Part shown: positions 25,145-34,027 of the stretch, piece by piece
Layout: each line of letters begins with the position of its first letter
Position numbering within the stretch: position 1 is the first letter of the stretch
NCBI GenBank assembly: GCA_002709085.1
Contig: PAPR01000063.1
Span: 1-34,642 of the forward strand
Direction of reading: 5' to 3'
From: Pseudooceanicola sp.
GTDB lineage: Bacteria; Pseudomonadota; Alphaproteobacteria; Rhodobacterales; Rhodobacteraceae
DNA: 34,642 nucleotides
Translations under genes and position numbers: made by a program
The notes under the pieces: model-generated
Databases searched by the model: none
Told to the model about the DNA's origin: nothing
Seen by the model: the letters and a program-made list of their open reading frames with translations, nothing else

Positions 25145-27144
25145 GTCTGGTTCTCCGGATCGAGTTTGATGAGGGGGGTATTCCCGGCGACAGTGTCGCC
25201 CGGCGCGCAATAGATTTCGGCCACCACGCCCGAAACGGGGGCGGGCAGGCTTTGCAACAGTTTCATGGCCTCCAGCACCACCAGCGTATCACCGGCGTTT
25301 ACACGGTCTCCGGGGGCGACACGAATTTCGGCGACCGCGCCGGGCATCGGTGCGCTCAAGGTATCCGCGCCGACCATGCCACCAGCGGCCCTATTCAGGT
25401 GCCTGTCCTCCAGGGTATCGAACGCGATGGCCATCATGCCGCTGGATGTCTGCAGATGGACCCGCCAGTGATCGCTGGCGCGCTCGACATGGGCGATGCG
25501 TGAGATGGGAACCCCATCGAGACGACCACTCAACCGGCCTCGGATCAGAGTCGCCGCCTCTGCGCGGATGCTCTCGCCCTCTGGCAAATGCGCGGCCAGC
25601 TGCACACCATCGGTGCTCACACGGATCGGCATTTCAGCGGACTCCTCCCAATAGGAGGTTGCGCCAGGCCGTCCGGAGGTTGCGGTAAGCCGCCAGGCGC
25701 CGAGGCGTTGCCAGGGTGACGCATCCGACGGGGCCTGATGCAGGTTGAGCGCGATAGCCGCGAGGCCGAGATCACGGGCGTCCGGTTCCGGACGCACCCA
25801 CCCATCCGGAAACATTTCGCTCAGCCCTGAGGTATGATGACGAAAGGCCTGAAAATCGGGGTGGGTCAACAAAGCCCGTTGATAGGCCAGGTTCAACCCG
25901 ACGCCGCCCACGGCAAATTCATCGATGGATGTGACGGCCCGACGGATCGCGCCGGCCCTATCGGGCGCATGGACGATGAGCTTTGCAATCATGGAATCGT
26001 AGTTATGTCCGACGACCGAGCCGCGTTCGACCCCGGTGTCCAGCCGCACCCCTGCGGGCGGTTCCCAAAGCGTGATTTGACCGGTTTCCGGAAAAAAATT
26101 CTCGGAAGGGTTTTCGGCGGCGACGCGGACCTCGATGGCGTGACCGTCGAATTGCACATCCGATTGGGCGAGCGTCAGGGCCTCTCCGCGGGCGATACGC
26201 AACTGCCACTCGACCAGATCGACGCCAGTGATCGCCTCCGTGACCGGATGTTCGACCTGAAGACGGGTGTTCATCTCTAGAAAGTAATATTCGCCGCGCG
26301 CCGGGTCATAAAGGTATTCCACCGTGCCGGCCGAACGATAGGCGATGGATTGCGCCAGACGGACCGCAGCCATCCGCATGTCGTCGCGCCTGGCTTCGGG
26401 CAGGTCGGCGGCAGGAGCTTCTTCGATCAGCTTCTGATGGTTGCGCTGGAGAGAGCAGTCGCGATCCCCCAGGTGCAAAACCGTGCCGTGACTGTCGCCC
26501 AGGATTTGCACCTCCACATGGCGGGTGCGTGGCGCATAGCGTTCCAGAAAGACAGCCGCGTCGCCAAAGGCACCTTTTGCCTCCGCCCTCGCCGAGGTGA
26601 TAGCCTCGGGCGCCTCCTTCAGATCGGTGACGAGGCGCATTCCGCGCCCCCCGCCCCCGGCGCTGGCCTTGACCAGAAACGGCGTGCCGAGTGCGCGCGC
26701 TTCCTCCAGCAGTCGCGCGTCGGATTGATCCGCGCCGCGATAGCCGGGCAGCACCGGCACGCGGGCCTCCTCGGCAGCGGCCTTGGCTTCGATCTTCGAT
26801 CCCATGCGGGCGATGGCGTCGGCTTCCGGCCCGATGAACACCAGGCCTGCCGCTTCGACAGCCGCCGCGAAACCGGCGTTCTCGGACAGGAACCCATATC
26901 CCGGATGGACCGCGCCTGCGCCGGTCGCACGGGCCGCTTCGAGGATCGCCTCGATGTTCAGGTAGCTTTCCGACGGGGCGGCCCCGCCGATGCAGACAGC
27001 GTGATCCGCATCGATGACAAAGGGGGCGTCGCGATCAGCCTCGGAAAACACCGCCACGCTTTCCAGTCCCAGCTTGCGACAGCCACGCTGGATCCGGCGG
27101 GCAATTTCACCCCGGTTTGCGATCAGGACACGGGTAAAGGTCAT
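25141..27144 (-). CDS. Acyl-CoA carboxylase alpha subunit (biotin carboxylase + carrier)
   Basis: A 667-residue fused biotin carboxylase and biotin carboxyl carrier protein of the methylcrotonyl/geranyl-CoA carboxylase (LiuD/AtuF) type. The N-terminus VLIANRGEIARRI, the ATP-grasp glycine loop GGGGRGMR and EMNTRLQVEHPVTE mark the carboxylase domain (about 1-445). A linker/BT domain follows, then the carrier domain (about 595-667) with Lys628 in EAMKL for biotin. It supplies carboxybiotin to the beta subunit at 27944-29542. The start ATG overlaps the hydratase stop by 4 nt. Confidence 0.92.
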   Translation of the reverse strand: MTFTRVLIANRGEIARRIQRGCRKLGLESVAVFSEADRDAPFVIDADHAVCIGGAAPSESYLNIEAILEAARATGAGAVHPGYGFLSENAGFAAAVEAAGLVFIGPEADAIARMGSKIEAKAAAEEARVPVLPGYRGADQSDARLLEEARALGTPFLVKASAGGGGRGMRLVTDLKEAPEAITSARAEAKGAFGDAAVFLERYAPRTRHVEVQILGDSHGTVLHLGDRDCSLQRNHQKLIEEAPAADLPEARRDDMRMAAVRLAQSIAYRSAGTVEYLYDPARGEYYFLEMNTRLQVEHPVTEAITGVDLVEWQLRIARGEALTLAQSDVQFDGHAIEVRVAAENPSENFFPETGQITLWEPPAGVRLDTGVERGSVVGHNYDSMIAKLIVHAPDRAGAIRRAVTSIDEFAVGGVGLNLAYQRALLTHPDFQAFRHHTSGLSEMFPDGWVRPEPDARDLGLAAIALNLHQAPSDASPWQRLGAWRLTATSGRPGATSYWEESAEMPIRVSTDGVQLAAHLPEGESIRAEAATLIRGRLSGRLDGVPISRIAHVERASDHWRVHLQTSSGMMAIAFDTLEDRHLNRAAGGMVGADTLSAPMPGAVAEIRVAPGDRVNAGDTLVVLEAMKLLQSLPAPVSGVVAEIYCAPGDTVAGNTPLIKLDPENQT

Positions 27145-27935
27145 TTCACCCGCCAGGACGGCACGCCCTTGTTGATGAAGCTGTTGATCCCCTCGATGCC
27201 TTCGTCGGTTTCCCAGGCATCGGCGAGCCGGTCGGCCGTGTAAATCATGTTGGTTTCGAGATCATGCGCCGCGACATAGGCAACCAGCGCCTTGGTGTCG
27301 GCCACAGCCCCGGGCGCGGCCTGAAGGTGATCGTGCACGACCCGCTCGACTGCGGCGTCAAGGTCATCGGGCGCGGCGACTTCGGTCAGCAACCCGATCC
27401 GTTCGGCCCGTGTCGTGTCAAAGAGCGCACCCGACAACATTGTTTCGCGCGAGTGAACCTTGCCGATGCGGGCCACGACGTAGGGCGAGATATTTGCCGG
27501 CAGCAGACCCAGCTTCACCTCGGTCAGGCCAAAGCGCGCGCCTTCGGCACCGATGGTATAGTCACAGACCGAAATCATGCCGACACCGCCACCATAGGCC
27601 GGGCCATTGATGCGCCCGATCAGGGGCTTGGGCAATGTGTCGAGACGGCGCAGCAGACGCGCCAAGGTGGCGCTCTGGTCGACGCGCTGTTCACGGGTTT
27701 TATCGATATTCGACGCGAACCAGTTGAAGTCCCCACCGGCGCAGAAGCTCTTGCCATTGCCGGTCAGGATCACGATGCGGACCTTGTCATCCACGGCCAG
27801 CTTTTCAGCAACATCCGAGAGTTCGGTGATCAGATCACCGTTCAGGGCATTGTGCTTTTCGGGACGGTTCAGGGTCACAGTGGCGACGCCGCGGTCGTCG
27901 GTTTCGAGAAGGATGGTCTTGTAGGTCTGGGTCAT
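27141..27935 (-). CDS. Enoyl-CoA hydratase family, methylglutaconyl-CoA-hydratase-like
   Basis: A 264-residue crotonase. The oxyanion-hole segments are CAGGDF (65-70) and GGGVG (115-119). Of the two classical glutamates only the second remains (Glu139 in TEVKLGLLPA); the first is Gly119. The sequence TEVKLGLLPANISPYVV is typical of LiuC and AtuE, which hydrate 3-methylglutaconyl-CoA or isohexenylglutaconyl-CoA, the products of the carboxylase encoded around it. The ATG at 27935 has GAGG 6 nt upstream; a GTG at 27947 overlapping the preceding stop is possible. Confidence 0.88.
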   Translation of the reverse strand: MTQTYKTILLETDDRGVATVTLNRPEKHNALNGDLITELSDVAEKLAVDDKVRIVILTGNGKSFCAGGDFNWFASNIDKTREQRVDQSATLARLLRRLDTLPKPLIGRINGPAYGGGVGMISVCDYTIGAEGARFGLTEVKLGLLPANISPYVVARIGKVHSRETMLSGALFDTTRAERIGLLTEVAAPDDLDAAVERVVHDHLQAAPGAVADTKALVAYVAAHDLETNMIYTADRLADAWETDEGIEGINSFINKGVPSWRVK

Positions 27936-27943
27936 CTCTAGCC

Positions 27944-29542
27944 TCACATTCTAAATACAGGTGTATGGCGCCCGGCCTCGGGCACCGATGTCACGATGGC
28001 GAGGCATAGGCCCAGGATATCGCGTGTCTGGCCAGGCTCGATCAGCCCGTCATCCCAAAGGCGCGAGGTGGCGTAATAGGGGTCGGATTGTTCGCCGTAC
28101 TGGGCGCGCACCCCGGCCTCGATCTGTGTCAGGTCGGCCTGCATCTGGTTGGGATCGCCGCCCTTTTGGCGACGCAACTCCAACATCACATTGGTGGCGA
28201 TGTCGGCGGACATTGTCGCCAGCTCCGCTGTCGGCCAGGCAAAGAGGAAGTTTGGCGCAAAGCCGCGCCCGCACATGCCATAGTTCCCTGCGCCGTAAGA
28301 CCCACCCAGAAGCACCGAGAGGCGCGGCACCTTGGCCACCGACATGGCATAGACCAGCTTTGCGCTGTCCTTGGCGATGCCCCCACGCTCCGCCTCGGTG
28401 CCGACCATGAAGCCCGAGATGTTGTGCAGGAACAACAGCGGGATATTTCGCTGGTCGCACATGGATACGAATTGTGCCCCCTTCAGCGCGCTGTCGGACA
28501 AAAGGGCCCCGTTATTGGCGAGGATCCCGACACGGTAGCCATGGATCCGCGCGGTGCCGCAGACCAGCGTCTCGCCCCAACCGGGTTTGAATTCACGGAA
28601 TTCGCCCGCGTCGATCATGCGCAACAAAACCTCGCGCATGTCGTAGGGTTGCTTGCGATCTGCACTGACCACGCCCAGCAGTTCTTCGGGATCATGCGCA
28701 GGCGCTGCCGGGGCTGCGTCGGGTTGCATGGGGCGCGCCTGACCCAGTTCGGCGACAATATCGCGCATCAGAGCCAAGGCGTGATGCTCATCCTCGGCCA
28801 GGTGGTCCGACACGCCGGAGACGCGCGAATGCATCTCGGCGCCACCCAGCGTTTCTCCATCCGCCTCTTCGTTGATCGCAACCTTGACGATGGAGGGGCC
28901 GCCCAAATGGATGCGCGCGTTGCCACGCACCATGATGACCTCGTCGGACAGGGCGGGAATATAGGCTCCACCGGCCGTGCATCCACCGAAGACCGCCGAG
29001 ATTTGCGGCAGCCCCGAGGCCGACATATTGGTCTGGCGATAAAACGAATTGCCGAAGTGCCGCGCGTCAGGAAAAACGCGGTCCTGTTCGGGAAGGTAGG
29101 CGCCGCCGCAATCCACGAGATAGAGGCAAGGCATACGATTTTCCGCCGCGATCTCTTGCGCGCGGATATGTTTTTGCACCGTCTCGTGATAGAAGGAGCC
29201 GCCCTTCACCGTCGCATCGTTGGCGATGAGCATGCAGGGCAGATCGTGGACAATTCCGATGCCTGTGACGATCCCGGCACCGGGAACCTCACCGCCGTAT
29301 TGCCCATAGGCCGCCAGCGAAGACAGCTCCATGAAAGCGGTTCCGGGATCGACCAGCAGATCGATCCGTTCGCGGACCAATAGTTTGTCACGCTTGCGGT
29401 GGCGGGCGACCATATCGGGTCGCCCGCCACCGGTTGCCTCGGCGATACGTTGGCGCAGGGTTTCGACACGCTCGCTTTGCGCGGCATGATTTTGCGCAAA
29501 GGCCTCGGAGGATATCACCACCGCTGATTCAAGACGGGCCAT
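27944..29542 (-). CDS. Acyl-CoA carboxylase beta subunit (carboxyltransferase) 1
   Basis: A 532-residue carboxyltransferase with N- and C-terminal crotonase-like halves. The first half has IANDATVKGGSFYHETVQKH, and the second half has SGFMVGTEAERGGIAKDSAK and GGSYGAGNYGMCGRG. The GAGNYGMCGR motif is that of methylcrotonyl/geranyl-CoA carboxylases, not propionyl-CoA carboxylase. It would carboxylate a 3-methyl-enoyl-CoA using the biotin on the alpha subunit. The ATG at 29542 has GGGAG at good spacing. A 65-nt gap separates it from the SDR gene upstream. Confidence 0.92.
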   Translation of the reverse strand: MARLESAVVISSEAFAQNHAAQSERVETLRQRIAEATGGGRPDMVARHRKRDKLLVRERIDLLVDPGTAFMELSSLAAYGQYGGEVPGAGIVTGIGIVHDLPCMLIANDATVKGGSFYHETVQKHIRAQEIAAENRMPCLYLVDCGGAYLPEQDRVFPDARHFGNSFYRQTNMSASGLPQISAVFGGCTAGGAYIPALSDEVIMVRGNARIHLGGPSIVKVAINEEADGETLGGAEMHSRVSGVSDHLAEDEHHALALMRDIVAELGQARPMQPDAAPAAPAHDPEELLGVVSADRKQPYDMREVLLRMIDAGEFREFKPGWGETLVCGTARIHGYRVGILANNGALLSDSALKGAQFVSMCDQRNIPLLFLHNISGFMVGTEAERGGIAKDSAKLVYAMSVAKVPRLSVLLGGSYGAGNYGMCGRGFAPNFLFAWPTAELATMSADIATNVMLELRRQKGGDPNQMQADLTQIEAGVRAQYGEQSDPYYATSRLWDDGLIEPGQTRDILGLCLAIVTSVPEAGRHTPVFRM

Positions 29543-29607
29543 TCAAGAGTCTCCCGGGACCAGGTTACCGCACAAGAGCACGCAAGACGGGGATCGTATC
29601 GACCGGA

Positions 29608-30438
29608 TCAAATCGTGAAACCGCCACCGCAGATGATGTGCTGACCCGAGATGAAGTTCGATTCCGGCGCACAGAACAGATAGACCGCGCCTGCGGCCTC
29701 CTGCGGCGTACCGACCCGTCCCAGCGGGATCATCCGTTCCATCTGGGACAGAAGATCGGGGTTCACGCCGACCTTGATCTCTTTTTCCTCGACCTTGATC
29801 GTGCTGTCGCCGTCGGCGCTGCCTTCGGTCAGACGGGTGCGGATCGGGCCGAAAGCCACGGCGTTGACGTTGACCTTGTAGCGGCCCCATTCCTTGGCCA
29901 TCGTCCGGGTGACCCCGAGGATACCGGACTTGGCGGCGGAATAGTTGATCTGTCCCGCATTACCGCCGGTGCCCGCGATGGACGAGATGTTCACCACCTT
30001 GCGGAACACCTCTTGCCCGGCGGCGGCTTCTTCCTTGGCCTTGGCGCTGATCACCGGCTGGGCGGCGCGCAGGATCTTGAAGGGCGCGGTCATGTGAACG
30101 TCGATGATCGCCTGCCATTGTTCGTCGGTCATCTTTTGAACGACGCTGTCCCAAGTATAACCGGCGTTGTTTACGATGATGTCCAGCCCGCCAAAGCTGT
30201 CCATCCCGGTCTTGATGAACCGCTCGGCAAAGCCGTTTTCGGTCACACTACCGGCGCAGACCACTGCTTCGCCACCGGCAGCGCGGATGGCCTCGGCAGT
30301 TTCATTGGCCGGGTCCGCGTCCAGATCGTTAATCACCAGGCGCGCCCCTTCGGAGGCCAGTTTAAGAGCGATTTCACGCCCGATTCCCCGGCCAGAGCCG
30401 GAGACCAGCGCAACGCGCCCGTCAAGTTTGTCAGTCAT
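29608..30438 (-). CDS. Short-chain dehydrogenase/reductase, probably 3-hydroxyacyl-CoA
   Basis: A 276-residue SDR. The cofactor motif is SGSGRGIG at residues 13-20, followed by NNAG at 90-93 and the catalytic Ser152/153, Tyr166 and Lys170 (NISSIAGTGGNAGQINYSAAK). It has an insertion around residues 130-145 (KAKEEAAAGQEV) and another near 205-230, making it longer than FabG. Such longer FabG-like enzymes often act on 3-hydroxyacyl-CoA, and the thiolase gene immediately upstream fits that. The substrate is unproved. The start ATG has GGAG about 9 nt upstream. Confidence 0.85.
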   Translation of the reverse strand: MTDKLDGRVALVSGSGRGIGREIALKLASEGARLVINDLDADPANETAEAIRAAGGEAVVCAGSVTENGFAERFIKTGMDSFGGLDIIVNNAGYTWDSVVQKMTDEQWQAIIDVHMTAPFKILRAAQPVISAKAKEEAAAGQEVFRKVVNISSIAGTGGNAGQINYSAAKSGILGVTRTMAKEWGRYKVNVNAVAFGPIRTRLTEGSADGDSTIKVEEKEIKVGVNPDLLSQMERMIPLGRVGTPQEAAGAVYLFCAPESNFISGQHIICGGGFTI

Positions 30439-30462
30439 GTTCTATTCTCCCGAATGGCGCTG

Positions 30463-31647
30463 TCAGGCTCTTTCATAAAGCGTGGTCACACAGGCCCCGC
30501 CTATCCCGAGGTTATGCTGCAACGCCAACCGCGCCCCGTCGACCTGACGCGCATCGGCCTGGCCGCGTAGCTGCTGCACGAGCTCTGTGCATTGCGCGAG
30601 ACCGGTCGCCCCGAGGGGATGCCCCTTGGACAGCAGCCCACCCGATGGGTTGGTCACGTATTTCCCGCCATAGGTATTGTCGCCATCGTCGACGAATTTC
30701 GCCGCCTCGCCGCGCCCACACAGGCCCAGGGCCTCATAGGTGAGCAGCTCATTATGGGCGAAACAATCGTGCAGTTCGACCACGTCCACGTCGTTCGGTC
30801 CGATACCGGCGGCCTCGTAGACCTGATCGGCGGCACGTTTGGCCATGGAATATCCGACAACCTCACGCATGTCATGGGCGTTGAAGGTCTCTGGTCCGTC
30901 CGTCGTCATGGCCTGCGCGGCGATGCGCACCGTGCTGTCGAGACCGTGCTTGTCAGCGAACTCCTTGGAGCAGACGATCGCCGCGGCCGCGCCGCAAGTC
31001 GGCGGGCAGGCCATCAGTTTCGTCATGACGCCCGGCCAAACGACCTGTGCCTGCATGACCTCGTCCGCGGTGACTTCCTGCCGGAAAAGGGCGACGGGGT
31101 TCTTGGCCGCATGCCGGCTGGCCTTGGCACGGATTTTGGCAAAGGTTTCCATGGTTGTGCCGAACTCTTCCATATGCGCTTTGCCGGCACCGCCGAAGTA
31201 GCGCAGGGCCAGTGGAATTTCCGGGCTTCCGACCAGGTCGTCGGTTTCCTGATCAAAGGAGGCAAAGGGGCTGGTCCGATCCTGGAACACCGCACCGAGC
31301 GCACCGGGCCGCATCTCTTCGAAACCGAGAGCCAGCGCACAATCCACCGCGCCGCTTTCGACCGCCTGCCGCGCCAGGAACAGCGCGGAGGACCCGGTCG
31401 AGCAGTTGTTGTTCACGTTCACGATCGGAATGCTGGACATGCCGACATGGTAAAGAGCCCGCTGACCACAGGTGCTGTCGCCATAGACATAACCGACGTA
31501 AGCCTGCTGGATCTTGTCGTAATCCAGTCCGGCATCGGCCAGCGCAGTGCGCGTCGCGGTCGCAGCCAGAACATCATAGCTCTCGGATTTTCCGGGCTTT
31601 TGGAATGGGACCATCCCCACGCCGGTGACATATGCTTTATTGGTCAT
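30463..31647 (-). CDS. Thiolase-like protein (SCP2/lipid-transfer type)
   Basis: A 394-residue thiolase-superfamily protein of the SCP2-thiolase or 'lipid-transfer protein' subgroup. The nucleophile is Cys82 in NNNCSTGSSA. HDCFAHNE and GHPLGATGLAQ carry the conserved His residues, and HNLGIGGACV carries the second Cys. It should cleave a 3-oxoacyl-CoA or form part of a retro-aldol/thiolase complex, as some family members do in sterol side-chain breakdown. It is the first gene of its operon; GGGAGAGAG precedes the ATG, and a good promoter lies at 31717-31744. Confidence 0.88.
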   Translation of the reverse strand: MTNKAYVTGVGMVPFQKPGKSESYDVLAATATRTALADAGLDYDKIQQAYVGYVYGDSTCGQRALYHVGMSSIPIVNVNNNCSTGSSALFLARQAVESGAVDCALALGFEEMRPGALGAVFQDRTSPFASFDQETDDLVGSPEIPLALRYFGGAGKAHMEEFGTTMETFAKIRAKASRHAAKNPVALFRQEVTADEVMQAQVVWPGVMTKLMACPPTCGAAAAIVCSKEFADKHGLDSTVRIAAQAMTTDGPETFNAHDMREVVGYSMAKRAADQVYEAAGIGPNDVDVVELHDCFAHNELLTYEALGLCGRGEAAKFVDDGDNTYGGKYVTNPSGGLLSKGHPLGATGLAQCTELVQQLRGQADARQVDGARLALQHNLGIGGACVTTLYERA

Positions 31648-31699
31648 TTCTCTCTCCCATCAGCAAACTGGTCAGACGCGAATCGGCGTCCGCTTATTT

Positions 31700-31715
31700 T
31701 CTATCATTTGTTAGA
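31700..31715. promoter_or_regulatory. Operator candidate at predicted transcription start
   Basis: TCTA-N8-TAGA, containing TCTATCAT, lies just downstream of the predicted -10 box of the thiolase operon. The same TCTATCAT recurs at 31779-31786 inside a second palindrome. Confidence 0.35.
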
Positions 31716-31716
31716 T

Positions 31717-31744
31717 TTTGTATTCCCGGACGGTCTGCTGTCAA
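31717..31744 (-). promoter_or_regulatory. Predicted promoter of thiolase-to-acyl-CoA-dehydrogenase operon
   Basis: On the minus strand a perfect TTGACA (31744-31739) and TACAAA (31722-31717) are separated by 16 nt in the 266-bp gap before the thiolase gene. It would drive thiolase, SDR, carboxyltransferase, hydratase, biotin carboxylase and acyl-CoA dehydrogenase. Confidence 0.6.
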
Positions 31745-31772
31745 CACCGCAACGTTGTAAGGTCGCGCGTCC

Positions 31773-31791
31773 GACATTCTATCATAATGTC
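31773..31791. promoter_or_regulatory. Palindromic operator candidate upstream of -35
   Basis: GACATT-CTATCAT-AATGTC has perfect 6-bp arms and lies about 30 bp upstream of the predicted -35 box, a position suited to an activator or an upstream repressor site. Confidence 0.4.
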
Positions 31792-31913
31792 CGACGCGAC
31801 GCAGCACGGCAGACGAAGGGCGACGCCGCTGCGATCGAACCTCACCCGACGTCGCACCGGCCGAGAACGACAAGGGCACGCGCGGAAGTCCCGACGCGCG
31901 CCCCTTTGGGTCG

Positions 31914-33521
31914 TTACAGCCGGAAGATCCCGTAGTGCGGATCGTCAATCGGTGCGTTCAGCGAGGCGGAAATCGACATGCCCAGCGCGTTGCGCGTATC
32001 CGCCGGATCGAGGATGCCGTCGTCCCACATTTCCGAGGTCGAAGTATAGGCTTCGACGTCGCGGCGATATTTCTCCAGCACCGGCTCGCGGATCGCTTCG
32101 ATTTCCTCAGCGCTCAGCTCCTTGCCCTCACGCTGAAGCTGCCGGATCTTGACGTCCGCCATGGTATTGGCCGCCTGATCCGCCCCCATCACGCCGATTT
32201 CAGCCTGCGGCCACATGAACAGCGTGCGGGGATCCCAGGCGCGTCCACACATGCCGTAATTGCCCGCCCCATAGGAGGCATTGGCGATCACGGTGAATTT
32301 CGGCACGACCGAGCCGCCCTGCGCCATCAGCATCTTGGCCCCATCCTTGGCGATGCCGCGCTCTTCGTATTCGCGCCCCACCATGTACCCGGTGATGTTC
32401 TGGAAAAAGACCAAAGGCGTGCGGTTCTGATTGCACAGCTGCATGAAATGCGCGGCCTTGAGAGAACTGTCGTTGAACAGCACCCCGTTGTTGGCGAGGA
32501 TCCCCACCTTGTAACCCCAGATATGGGCAAAGCCGCAGATCATCGTGGTGCCGTAGTCAGGTTGATACTCATGAAAGCGAGATCCGTCCACGATCCGCGC
32601 TATAACCTCGCGCATGTCGAACTGGGTTTTACGGTCCTTCGGGATGATCCCGTAAAGCTCTTTCGGATCGTAGTAGGGTTCTTCGAACGAGGCGGTTTCG
32701 ATGATCGCTTTCGGCGTGCGCTTCCACTGGTTGACGATCTCGCGCGCCAGTGAAAAGGCGCGCTCTTCGGTAGCCGCGCGGTAATCGCCGGTGCCCGAAA
32801 CCGAAGTGTGCATCACCGCGCCGCCCAGCTCCTGCACGCCGACCTCTTCGCCGGTCGCGGCCTTCACCAGCGGCGGCCCGCCGAGGAAGATCGCACCCGT
32901 CCCTTCAATGATGATGTTGTAATCGCTGAGCGTCGGAACATAAGCACCACCGGCGGTGCAATGGCCGCCGACCACCGCGATCTGCGGAATATTGGCCTGG
33001 CTCAATTTGACCTGATTGCGGAACACGCGCCCGCCCAGATACCTGTCTGGAAAGACACCGTGTTGAAGAGGCAGGAAGCCGCCGGCGCTGTCACAGATAT
33101 GAATGACCGGCAGGCGGTTTTCCAGCGCGACATCCAAGAGCCGCACGATCTTTTTGACGGTATGGGGATACCACGCGCCGCCCTTGACGCTGGCGTCATT
33201 GGCGTGGATGGCAACCTCACGGCCCTGCACAATGCCGATGCCTGTCACCACGGCGGCGCCGGGCACCGCACCGTCGTATTCACGACAGGCAGCCAGGGTT
33301 GAGAACTCCAGGAACGGTGTTCCGGGATCCAGCAGCAGTTTCAGCCGTTCACGCACCCCAAGCTTGTTCTGGCGTGCGAGGCGGTCGATATCGCGTTGCG
33401 GACGCTCGAAGCGGACGGCGTGTTGACGCTCGTGGAACTCCTTGAGCCGCGCGGACATCGCCGCGTGATTGGCTTTGTAATCGGCGGCGTTGGTGTCGAT
33501 CTGGCTTTCGATCCGGCGCAT
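31914..33521 (-). CDS. Acyl-CoA carboxylase beta subunit (carboxyltransferase) 2
   Basis: A 535-residue carboxyltransferase paralogous to the one at 27944. HANDASVKGGAWYPHTVKK and, in the C-terminal half, NASYGAGNYGMCGRAWDPR and WPQAEIGVMGADQAA place it in the methylcrotonyl/geranyl-CoA class. It is not a near copy of the first (different N-terminus, different linker), so the two probably differ in substrate. I prefer the ATG at 33521, 6 nt after GGAGGAGGA, over the GTG at 33527 that abuts that site. It lies 2 nt after the stop of the carrier-protein gene. Confidence 0.92.
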   Translation of the reverse strand: MRRIESQIDTNAADYKANHAAMSARLKEFHERQHAVRFERPQRDIDRLARQNKLGVRERLKLLLDPGTPFLEFSTLAACREYDGAVPGAAVVTGIGIVQGREVAIHANDASVKGGAWYPHTVKKIVRLLDVALENRLPVIHICDSAGGFLPLQHGVFPDRYLGGRVFRNQVKLSQANIPQIAVVGGHCTAGGAYVPTLSDYNIIIEGTGAIFLGGPPLVKAATGEEVGVQELGGAVMHTSVSGTGDYRAATEERAFSLAREIVNQWKRTPKAIIETASFEEPYYDPKELYGIIPKDRKTQFDMREVIARIVDGSRFHEYQPDYGTTMICGFAHIWGYKVGILANNGVLFNDSSLKAAHFMQLCNQNRTPLVFFQNITGYMVGREYEERGIAKDGAKMLMAQGGSVVPKFTVIANASYGAGNYGMCGRAWDPRTLFMWPQAEIGVMGADQAANTMADVKIRQLQREGKELSAEEIEAIREPVLEKYRRDVEAYTSTSEMWDDGILDPADTRNALGMSISASLNAPIDDPHYGIFRL

Positions 33522-33523
33522 GG

Positions 33524-34027
33524 TCACTCCTCCTCCGGTGCCAGCTGGGCGAGAACGGCCTTCAGCCCGAAACTGTCACCTGCGGCAAATGGTATTTCGG
33601 CGACCACCCCGTCACGCGGCGCGGTCAGGCTGGTTTCAAGTTTCATACTTTCAATGACGAGCAATAGCTGGCCTTCCTTGACTTCATCGCCGGGCTTGGC
33701 GTTCACGGACACGACCACCCCCGGCATCGGGGCGACGATGCGGTCGTCTGCCGCGCCCCCGTCGCCTCCGGCCAGCCGCTCGGCGGGATCGACCCGGCCC
33801 ACCTCGAATGTACGCCCCTCCATATGCACGAAGGTCGCCTCTGGGCCGACGGCCACACGCACGTCGCGCACCAGGCCCTTGGCCCGAAGAACAAACCCCC
33901 CAGGCATAGCCGTCGGGTCAAGACGGCAGGGCAACGCGCCCGAGGGCGTATTCAACACAAACCGGTTGCCGTCATGGGCCAGCCAGCACTCGGCCTCTTC
34001 GCCATTAATCTGAAAAATCCGCTGCAT
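33524..34027 (-). CDS. Separate biotin carboxyl carrier protein of acyl-CoA carboxylase
   Basis: A 167-residue protein with a beta-rich N-terminal part (about 1-80), corresponding to part of the BT/linker domain of fused alpha subunits, then a low-complexity hinge (LAGGDGGAADD). The biotinyl domain (about 95-167) carries Lys129 in ESMKLE. MCC-type enzymes normally carry this domain fused to the biotin carboxylase. Here the biotin carboxylase stop and this start form TGATG, with GGAG 6 nt upstream, so it is a genuine translationally coupled separate gene and not a frameshift. Confidence 0.88.
   Translation of the reverse strand: MQRIFQINGEEAECWLAHDGNRFVLNTPSGALPCRLDPTAMPGGFVLRAKGLVRDVRVAVGPEATFVHMEGRTFEVGRVDPAERLAGGDGGAADDRIVAPMPGVVVSVNAKPGDEVKEGQLLLVIESMKLETSLTAPRDGVVAEIPFAAGDSFGLKAVLAQLAPEEE

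Noticed and set aside
30592..31935. Plus-strand frame of 447 codons opposite the thiolase gene
   Set aside because: It is the mirror of the thiolase coding sequence and has no domain of its own.
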